From assembly GCF_028389875.1 (NCBI RefSeq), contig NC_084678.1, positions 17,142,899-17,206,898 on the forward strand: DNA of 64,000 nt. Direction: 5' to 3'. The stretch is from Rhea pennata. Its lineage: Eukaryota > Chordata > Aves > Rheiformes > Rheidae. The stretch's first letter is position 1; each line of letters opens with the position of its first letter. Positions 45,312 through 55,870 of this stretch are shown here, piece by piece. The notes beneath the pieces are model-generated. The model ran no database searches, had not been told where the DNA came from, and was given only the letters and a program-made list of their open reading frames with translations. Both the position numbers and the translations under genes were made by a program.

Positions 45312-45566
45312 TCACTTCCTCTGGATCTGGACACTGGCATACTCAGAGCTGGCTTCCTCTGGGCGAGGGGCAGGCCTCTTGGGTGCCTTGCTGAGATGAA
45401 CCATGTCCAAGTCAGCATAGGTGAGGTTGTCATCAGTGGCAGGGGCTTGGTTGGTCTGGATGCAGGCATACTCGGATTGCTGACTCATCTCAATGATCCG
45501 GCGGACACTCTTCTTTTCTTTGTCAAAGTTCAGGTCCGCATAGGTCAGGTTGTTGGGATCAGACTC
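45312..45566 (-). CDS. SIRPA: SIRPA cytoplasmic ITIM exon
   Basis: 84 codons plus stop, after a TTGTGCAG acceptor, phase 0. All four ITIM tyrosines and the proline-rich APKRPAPRP segment are here, ending IQRK. Confidence 0.93.
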   Translation of the reverse strand, partial: ESDPNNLTYADLNFDKEKKSVRRIIEMSQQSEYACIQTNQAPATDDNLTYADLDMVHLSKAPKRPAPRPEEASSEYASVQIQRK

Positions 45567-48500
45567 CTGCACAAGATAAGAGTTTCTCTTCTGACAGGGC
45601 CAAGGGAAATGGAAGTTTCCTCATCCTTGCCATACATGCCAACCCAAACCACCAGAAGAGCTGATTCCACTTTGGCTTGACCTGGGACAACTTGGTTTCT
45701 CTACTTGTAGAATGAGGAGGAGGCCAGCAGCAGACTAGAACGATCTGGATGCAATGCCTTCTCCCATTCTACATCTTCAGCAAATTACCCGGTCCAGTAG
45801 CAGCAATGGCTAGTTTGAAGCTAACAAGAATCACTGGCCAGGATCTTACAGAGATGCCTCCTGCAGATGAGGCTCAGAGGAGGACACCAGATTCTGCAGT
45901 TCGTTGTGCTGTGAGGGCCCCACGGCTGCCACCACCGTTACCCTGTGGGTGTCCTTGAGGTTGCCAAAGGTATCACAGTCTGGGCCACTCAGGAATGGGA
46001 GAAGCCTGCCCAGCAAGAGCAGCTGCATGCCACTTACATGGGAGCCAGCAGAGGCTGGATGGGATGGACAGATTGCTGCTGATCGCGACATTGCTCATAA
46101 TTGCGTCACCAAATGCAAAACAACTCCACAAATGCTTCCTTGGCTATTGCAGAGCTGGTTTTAGTCATAACAAACCCAGACTTCTCTGGGAGAAAGGGGA
46201 GAGGAGACAAAGGCAGAAAAGATAGTGGGATCTAGCTATCCCCAGCCCAGGCGTGTTTTTTCCTTCTCAGCCACAGCTGAGTGACCCTTAAATGTTTCAT
46301 GCAAGAATCACCAGGCTCTGCTCCAGCATCTGGTATTTTTCTGGTTATTCTCCCCTCCCTAGTTCCAAGAGATAAGCTACACACCTGGGTAGCTGTTCCA
46401 CTACTCTTCTCTGGCTCATGTAACCTGGAAAGGGAAAACAAATCAGATCAATTAAGTGCCCTGTTGCCTCTTTATAGTGGCAGAGCAGCCAGCGGACAGC
46501 TCCCAGACCTGATTCAGACAGGAAACAAGGTCCTTCCAACAGTGCCACTCAGTTGAGTGGTTTGTGTCCTCACTGGAGAGGATTTGCTCACTCAGCTGGT
46601 CTCCTTCCTTACAGCCACATTTCTGCAGGCTGGGGACTTAGCTCCCATCTATTTGTTCAGCCTTACCAAAAGCTAAGCATTTGGGTGCGAGGTCACCTAG
46701 TGAGCAGGGAAGATGGAGGCTCAGTCATTGGTCTTGCAGAGTTCAACAGTTCTGTGGCAGAGCAGCTTCCTGGGAGACCAGCCGCCAGACTAGAAGCTGC
46801 ATGGCTCCTAGTGTGAGATGTCTCCCACATGCTGCTTCTTCCAGGAACCTGGGCTCCCACCTGTTCTTTCACAAAAACTTTGGGGATCTAGCTCTGCTAG
46901 CCATGAGAAAACACCCTCTTCTCATACCTGTAACCTTGTCCAAGCACAAGAAGTGACTTCAAGAAGCAAGTACTTGGGAGAGATGCCTGGGGAGCAGACC
47001 ACACTGCCAACGAAGCAGTCACATGGTGACATTAGCTGGGCTCCTTGCAAAGTTGTGATCCCAAAGCACCCTCATGTCCAGACTGAAAACGTCCGGTTCA
47101 TAGCACCCTCAGATAATTCAGTGATTTGGTGAATAGAGAAATCAGCACTTACCTAACAGATGGGGAGCTTTTACCTGCCAAAAGATAAATATTTTAGGAA
47201 ACAAAGTAACCCCCAAGTACCCTCAAGGCATGTGAACACATGTGCACAGACTGCTGCAAAAGCAGTTACACATTTTTTTCCAGGGGCATTTTTCTGAAAT
47301 TTTACTTCATCACTGCAGAACTTTTCATGGTAGAGGACAGATCATCTAGGGCGGCATTAGATGTTTTACATAGATTTCATGCAAAAGGAATAAAGAACAT
47401 ATATGACACTGCTACTGAAAGCCTAGTTGAACAAGTCGAACAAGTGCAGTAGCAGGCCAGGAGGCTGGTCCTGGCAGTATCAAAACTCCAAGACATCTTA
47501 TCAGAAGTCCTCAATAAGATTAAAATTAATGACTTCCTTCCTACCCTTCTTGAACATATCCAGGCCTGAGAGGCTCTAGGATAAGGCAGAGGGAGGAAAG
47601 ACTCATTCCTGGCATCCCTCCTGCTCTTTCCAACTACTTCACTTCCTTCTCCTCAGCTTCCCCTCAGGATTAGGTATCAGGCAACCTGGAGACCCTGACT
47701 GTTGCAGGAGAAAGCAGTAGCTCTGGTTGCAGGAACCCAGTATGCAGCCAGCCAGGACCTTCTAGAAGCCCTGGGAAGCCCATCATAGTGAATGGCACCA
47801 CACTGAGCTTAATGAGAAAGTCTTGCTGCATCTGAGGGTGCTGGCAAGAGCAGCACAGCTTGGGGCACAGTTAGAGATCAGGTCTGGTAGAGCAACACAG
47901 GTAATAGCAGAAAACGTCAGTCCTGAAGACCATGAATGCTGTTCTGCTCTGCAAAGCCAATCTGAACTTGTGGCTCTAGTCAGGTTTCTCAGGCATCAGA
48001 TCTCCACAAAGCACTGCATTTGGCAGGTGGCAGCACTAGGCAGAGGTTCCCCCAGCAGCGTGCAAACAATCTGTTCAACTCTGCTCTGCCATCCCCTTTC
48101 TCCAGGAGCTGCACTACTACTGCCATGAGTTTTAGAGTCAAAGCACTGACACTTGAGGAAGAACAGGGTGGAAAGCAGCTGCTTTTCCTGCCATGCTTGA
48201 TTTCCTTACCTTTGCTCTGTTTTGCTCGGATGAGGTAGAGAATAGCAACCACCAGCAGTGCCAGCACAGTGCAGATCACTCCCACTGCGATGTATATGAG
48301 GATTAAATTGTCTGAAATGAGAATAATACAATACAGATGCCACCATAGGTCTGCAAATGCTGGCACTGGCATGACTGTCTGCATCTTTACAGCTGGTGAG
48401 AATGAACTTCCCTGTTTCCTTGCTATGTCTCGCAGCATAAAGGGGCTCAAAAGCTGCACCGTTCCTGGGACAGACAGCTCCTTGGCTTTTCAGGGCCTGA

Positions 48501-51500
48501 AAACTAGCCCCTGACATGGGGCCATGCAGAACTGGGTGGAAGGCTCAGCTGGACACAGCAGGTACAGGAGCCATTCTGGCAAATTTGGTGCCAGGCCACC
48601 ACTACAGTGCTGTGCCTAATAGGAGAAGACCTTTGCGGGGTAGGGGGTGACACCTTGCCTGCTAGGGATGAGAATTCTGGTCCCAGCAGCATCCACCCCC
48701 ATACGGAAACAGGTTTTACGTCCTTAAATCTGCTGGCGGTGGGTGGGATGGGCTGGTCCTGCCAGGTTAGAGCCACGGCGCCCAGGCCCAGGACTCAGCA
48801 CTCACAAGGCCTGGTTGCCACCTCTTGAATTCAACAAGCCTGCGGGCCCTGAGGAGCCAGGCCTTAGTGAGCACGGGGCGGGCTCTGTGCTGCTCTTAGG
48901 ACAGCAGGATGAAGGGCACGCTTGGGAGAAGGGCTCAGCCTGGTGGGAGCTCTGCTCCCGACGGCTGCATCCTGCACGGGTGCCAGATCTTGCCTAGCCT
49001 GCGTCGTAACGGGAGCAGGGCAAGGAGCAGCTCAGGATGAGGCTGAGAGAGCAGGAAGCGGGGCACGTTTGAAGCTGGGCAGGCTCTTATCGTCCCGTGC
49101 AGGGTTCTGGTGGGACTGAGCTTTCTCAGGAGGACAAGAGCAAACAACCGCCTCCTCAGGGACCGCGCCTCCACGGCCAGCGGCAGGCTCACGCTCACCC
49201 TTGTTCGCGGTGGACTGGTTACTCGGTCCCCCGTCAGCAGCCGGCAGGACGATCTGCAGGGTCACAGTGCTGCTGGCGGGGCTCTGGGAGTCGTGCACCA
49301 CCTGGCACGTGAACACAGACTGATTCTTCTCCTCCGTCGCTTGCACTTCCAGGAGGCTCTGTAGCTCAAACGTCCCCTGCGAGGTCTCTGTTGGGCGCGG
49401 GGGGCTGCCCACGTTTGCCTCCGTCCCGTTTTCCAGCCAGGTGAGGGTCAGCACATCTGGATAAAACCCTTCCACACAGCAGGTGAAGTTCACGGTCTTG
49501 TTCAGCTCCACGGGGTTTGGCGGGTCAGCGAGCACGCGCACAGTCGGGGACACTGCAAAAGGAAGAAGCGCTCAGCGCCCAGCGTCCGCCCGGCTCCGCA
49601 ACCCGACGCCGGTGTCTGCCCAGGCCCCCTGCCCACAACGAGTCCTGCCCCTCGCCCTGGGAGTGCGATGCTCCGAGCAACGGTGCTCGCCGAGCCCTCA
49701 CCTCGCACAGCGTCGCTGAGGTTGTACGTCTTCACCAGCGGGGCTGTCAGAGTGGAGTGCTCGACCACACAGGAGAGCCAGGAGCGGATGTCAGCAGCCT
49801 CCAGGGTCACCTCCGCCGTGCTGCTCATGTTGTAGTTTGTCTGCCCAGCGGTGACCTGGGGCTGCGGGGCTGTCAGCGGGGCCCCGTTTTTGAGCCATTT
49901 CACAGTGATATCTTTGGGGAAGAAGCCTGCGGCTGTGCAGGTGAAACGCACCGAGCTCCCTGGCGCCACTCTGTGCTCAGGCCCAGACATAGCCATTGAC
50001 GCAGGGCTGGCTGTGGGGAGAGGCATTGACCCATCGGGGCAGGCTCTCTACTCCCCACAGCGCCCTGACCCCTGGGGCCACAGAGCTCTGGGGCAAGAGG
50101 GAAGCAGGGTCTCCCGCAGCAGGTGGAGTGCTCTATGCTGGGGGGGACAGACACTGCCATGAGCACAGCTGGGGAAGGGCCCTGCATGACATCCCCCTCC
50201 CAGTGGGCCATTCACGGAGCAGAACCAGGCAGCAGCAGCAGCTTCGGACTGGATTGGGGAAAGCGGCTTTGCACAGCCTGTGCCCCTGGCTGCCAGGCAG
50301 CTCTCCGGGGGGATCCCCTGATCTGCCCGGGGCACCTGCTTGCTCCTGTTGTCAGCAGGGAACGTGGCCTGGGCAGGGGAGGGGTACGCAGGGGCCCGCC
50401 CCTGGCCCCCGCTCATCCTGGGACCACAGCTGGCCACGACAGGGCAGCTGTGCTCGGCAGGGCTGGTTCCCAGGTGGGAGCTGCTCAGGGAGCGACAGGG
50501 CTGAGAGCGCCACTCACCATGCACAAGCACGTTCGTGCCCTGTCCCGACATATACACCTTATCCTGCTCTCCTTTCTGAAACTTCACACAGTAATAGGTC
50601 CCAGCATCCTCGATTTGAACATTGCTGATGCGGATGCTGTAATCTGTGTTGGACTGATTCACCACCCTCGTTACGCGGGAGAAGGAGCCTTTATCTTCAT
50701 AAACGGTCCGATTCACCTTGTCCTCAGCCTTCAGCCACTTCACAGGTCCTACTACAGTGGCTTCAGACACGGTGCAGTTCAGGGTGAGCGTCTGCCCCAC
50801 GGATACTGTCACCTCCCGCTGGGGCTGCTGCAGCTCGTTCTGAGCATCGGCACCTGGAGCAAAACCAAAACCCGTTACGTACCCCCCAAACGCAGGAGGG
50901 GCTCTGTGGCCCTGATCTCAGTAGAATTCTCCCTCAGTAATTGCCCACCCAAGTGTCAGGCTCTTCGCTTGCCTTCAGAGCCCTCTCCAGCATAGAACCA
51001 GCAAGGTTGGAAGGGACCTCTGGAGATCATCTAGGCCAACCCCCCTGCTCAGCAGGGTCACCTGGAGGATCAGAGCCCTGCAAAGCTCCCACTGCCATGC
51101 TCGGGCCTACTGCAGTGCAGCGGGGCCAAATTTACAGGCATGCACAAGGTTGTTAGCAGGGATTGCGGGCAGCAGGACTGGCCCAAAGTCCCGGGCCAGC
51201 ACTCCAAAGCAGGTGAGCCTGTGGTAGAGGTTCAGCTTATATGAGCAGGCACAGAGCTCAGTTCGACTGCAGGCCTCAGCAGCGAGGTTGAGACAGCTGC
51301 ATCTTTACTGAATGACAGCGCCTAGTACTCCGTACAGCCAAAACATCAAACAAATCCCAGCTGCTGAATCGTACTGGCATGCCCTGCTATGTCCCATGTC
51401 ATGGGCCATCCTTCTTGATCAATCAGGAGGGAACAAGGTTATAAAACACAAAACTCTCCTAAAGCAAGCTCTCTTCACAGATGTGGCTATAATACCACAT

Positions 51501-54500
51501 TTTCTGCACTTAATCGCTCTAATTTCCTTTGAACTCCAGGGCTGATTTGCTCTATCAGAGCACAGTTAGAAGCTGAAGCCTACACCAGTTAAGCAAAAGT
51601 TATTGCTACTTGTCACCAGTAGAGGAAAGTGGTTCCCTTTGAAGCATCTCAATAACATAGCTTCCAAATCCAGCCAACTGTGTTGTCCTTTGCAGTGCAA
51701 ATAGAAACACATAGTGCCTGGCCAGCTAGTGTGCCCGAATGTCCCCTTGCCTATGCAAACAAGTGTACAAACACACCTTTGTACGTGTATAGTCAGGAAA
51801 GGAGAATTTCCTCTGAGGTCTCCGTAAAAATTGCAGTTGCTCTAGTTTCCATTCTGGTACTCAATAATAAAAGCAAGCTCGGATTAAATTACAGCTGGAG
51901 CCAGCAGGGATGGCATGACAGAACTCCCTGCAATCCAGGTAAGATCTGCCTTGCAAAAGCTAGGCAAAAGGAGCAGGCAGGCTGGCTCAGCCCACCCAAA
52001 ATCATAAGCAATGCCACGTTCCAGGCTTCACAGAAACAGCTGCAATATCACAGACAGACACTCTGTAGCCTACACATACAGCTCCTTGATGTATTAATTT
52101 TGGCAACACTTGTCATACCAATATAGTTATTGCAACTTAATTGAATAAGATTTCAATACATGTCATCGCTTAAGGGAACATTTTTAAGCCATGCAAGAGA
52201 GAAATAGGAGAGAGTTGTGTAAATTGCCCTGCCAGTAACAGGAGCCCTAGCAAGGGCCAGACATTGCAGACCACCACATTCCCAGAGCTGACAAGCAGCA
52301 CACAAATGGTGTCACTGGTCACACAAAGACTGTCATATCTGAACTTATAATTCCCATTGCAGTTGATTGGTGTTAGGAGCATATGGATCAGGGCTGTTGG
52401 ACACGAGAAGTGGCTTTATAGTGCAGCTGTATCAGGAAGCCTTGGTTTCCAGTATTTTGAGGTGGAAGGCTGGCAGCTGTACCCGAGATCTTTCACACCA
52501 TAAAACGAAGGATAGCAGCTCCTGCAAAGGCTCCCCTTGGAACCACTTCAGCCCTGCTGAGGTTCCTCCTCTAGCAGAAGGTCAGCTTCATGCCAAGAAA
52601 CCTTGCCCTGTCTGTGTGAGACTGTAGCCATCAGCTCGATAAAAAAAACAAAATCCTTAACAGGACCCTTGCAGAATGACCCACTGTAAGAAAAGCTTCT
52701 CCGCTCCTTTCAGTCAGCAGTTGGCTCCCACACTGAGACTTGAGAGGATTGGGGGGAGTTGTCAAGTCCTTGTGATTTTCAACATCATTTTATGTACCCA
52801 CAAACATTTTCATTACCCGTATCCTTGATCTGGCCAAAGAGTTAAAGGATGAGATTTCTTCTGTCATTGACTTCTCCAGATTTAACCTTTTTGCATAGCA
52901 TTAAGTCTGTGGCGCCTCATCCCTTTCACAGACCAGTGCCCACAGCTGAAAGCTTCAGGCCATTGACATTTCCCCTCAAACCCACAGCAGGGCTAGTGCA
53001 GCCAGGGCGCCGAGACAAGCTCGTCCCAAAAGACGAGCCGGGAAAGGTGGAAACCTGGTCTCCATCACATTTGAGCACGCACCGTTCAGGCTGAGCCTCC
53101 ATTTTCTGCCTGAGCAGCAACAGCCTGGGCTTTGGCAAGACGAACTGCTCCCTCGCGCCTGCGTTTCTTGGCTAATATCTGCTGCCTGCCGCGCGGGGCC
53201 GAGCCGCGCTCACGCCCGTCCCCGCACCTCTGTCGCCGGCTGCCCTTTCGCAAGCCGCAGTTGAGCAACGCAGAGGGGAAGTCTGAAAGCTCAGAAATAC
53301 CCGCTGCCCCTCTCTCTGGCTTGCAGCCTCGCCCCCAACCCAGAGCCATGTGAGCAGCCCTGCGGGCTGCACGGCCCAGGCAGGGCTGCTCCGGCGCGGG
53401 GCCCTCCATCCCTCTGCAGGCCTCACGGCCCTGGCAGCCGCCTTCCTCCCAGAGACACGCTCGCTGTTAATTATTCACCCAGCTCCATTAGGCAAGGAAA
53501 GCTTGTGCCACCCCACAGCCCATCCACTGCTCAGAGGGGGCTTTGCTTCGCCACAGCGGCCCCCGCGGCCTCTGCCAAGATGGCGGCCCAGACGGCACCC
53601 AAGATGGCGGCGCCCGGCCCAGGCGGGTTGCCATGGTGACAGGGCCTGCACCCAGGGCAGAGGCAGCCTCCACGCGGGGCCCTGGGGCCGGCCCACGGCC
53701 GCTGGGGAGAAAAACCCCGCCGCCGGGAAGGGAGCCAGCGCCTTCCCAGCACGTAGGCTCGACGGAGCCGCCGGTGCTTCCCTCTGCAGCCTCCCTCTCT
53801 CCATCTGTCGAGCCGCACGCGGCGCCCAGGCAGCCGGAGCGCGGCCGAGGCGAGCAGCATGGGCACAGTCCAGCCACGCGGAGCTGGGGCAAAGGAGGCA
53901 AACACCGCTGCCTTCCCCACGATGGGGGAACACATAGATATAATCATCCACCACGCTGCTGCCTGGCTCGGCTGCCATCGTCCCCCAGAGAGTGGCCATG
54001 AACCTGCCGAGGGGCTTCACGCTGCCAGCGGCCAGGAGGCTTTGCAGGTCGCTTTTCACTTCCCCAGTCACCTCAGAAACACCGCACAGCTCTAAATAGC
54101 CTCTCAGTTAGGAGTAAAAGGCAACTTCTGCCTGTTTCTGCCGCGAGCCGCCTGGCCCCAGTTTAGCAGATTTCGGCACTCGCAAAGGGGAAGCTGCTCT
54201 GAAACCCCGGAACACGCAAGCTACAAAATGCAAAGTTTCCACCCAAGCTCCAGCTTCCCCCTGCCCCCAGGCGGCTTCCCCTCGCAGCCGGGCACGAGGT
54301 TGCGCCTTCCTTTTCCCAGGCGCTCGCCGTACCCTTCTCCAGGGGCTCTTCCCGGCGGCGCGGGCGATCCCGGCGCTTCCCCGCGGGAGATCATCGTGCC
54401 GCGAACGCGTAGCGCGAGCTCCTGACCTCTTCCCGCTGCCTCTCGCTCCACAAATGCGAAACACGAGTGCAAGAATTGCTTCCTACCCACCACGTTAGAC

Positions 54501-55825
54501 AGCTTCACCCCACGGAGCCACTTTCTCAGAGGACCATTCTGACCGCTTACGAGGCACAAAACCCTCCTGCTACGGAGACCGCGGGGGAGTTTAGACGCTT
54601 TGACCCTCTAATCTGCTCTATCCTACGCTCCAGAATTAGCGAAGCCTTTAAGAGCCCTGAAACGGCCATTGCCCCGCCGGCATCCTCGTGCCGCGGACCC
54701 AGAGCACAGGCACGAGCGCAGGGCCGACGGGGCACAGCTCGCCCCAAATAATCCCGTTATTCGGTTCAGTCGGAGAGCAAAACGGTGCCTCGCTCTCCCA
54801 CCACGCTGGAAGTTTTCCATCTCAGCAGCACATTTTTTTCTCCCCTCCCTCCCTCCCCTGTGTTGCACCTTTTGAAGTATTTGATACTGAACAGATTGCA
54901 AGAGGCTGTGGTTTAATTCAGGAGAGCGCTTAAATAGTTCCTGGTAAAAATAGATTTTCTTCTGAAGTAGCTGGGTAAAGAGTTTTAGGGCCGCGAAAGC
55001 AGTGCCACATGCTCGAGAGGAAACGTGCAGCTGGCCGCTAGCATTTGGGAGCTGCATCGCCCAACGAGCGTCCCGACGCGCAAAGCGGCCCCAAAATAAT
55101 TCGCCGGGACCGATGCCTGGGATTTCACCTGCAGCGGGGCTCCCCGTTAGGGAAAATTAGCAGGTGCCGACTATAAAAAGAGCCTGGAATTTGCAGCTCA
55201 GAGGAAGCCAAGGAAAGATGCAGAGACAGTTACGCAGTGGTATGCAGATTCCAGGCAGGCTCGGCGAGGCTTGTAGTAAAGGCCTTATTTTATATACGTG
55301 GTATCAGAGGAGGAATCAGGTCACACACAGCCACCATTTGAGCTTCCTTCCTACAACATTAGAAGAAATTTAGCTTTAAAGCCAAAAACCAAACAGGCTT
55401 CCTCCTCTTTGGAGTCTCCAGGAGATGTAGCTGAAGTCGCTCTGTTCAAAAACCTACATGGAAGTGCTGTTTTTTTCCCTCATATTTTTGCAAGGGGACT
55501 TTGCAATTCTGCTTTTTTTTGGCCTTAGAGAAAAATATTCCACTGGATTTTCCCCTTTCCCCTTGCTTCCCCAGGAAGCCTGCTGGAGTAGCCTTCCTCC
55601 AGTGGCAGGAGGCTGTGCCAGGTCCTCCAGAGTTCAGCAAACAGTTTGACAGTGGCCCCGGGAGGGATCACTGCAGTATTTGAACCAGATACCTATGTGG
55701 TAAGAAGTCTGCATACTTGCATCTGAAATCATTGGTACAAATTACTTCTAACGCAGTGTCTTTGCCCCGCCAGGGAGCCAGGATGGTCTTTTTCTATGGC
55801 TCTGGCTTGGAAACGCCTTTTTTTC

Positions 55826-55870
<45 letters not shown>

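Noticed and set aside
48228-48240. TGAGGTAG, a let-7 seed-like string
   Set aside because: It lies antisense within the SIRPA transmembrane exon and has no hairpin context.
51680-52126. 148-codon plus-strand open frame in SIRPA intron 1
   Set aside because: No motif, repeat or splice evidence; a frame of this length can occur by chance.
53475-54071. 198-codon minus-strand frame in the SIRPA intron 1 CpG island
   Set aside because: Not recognised and overlapped by other open frames; kept only as part of the CpG-island observation.
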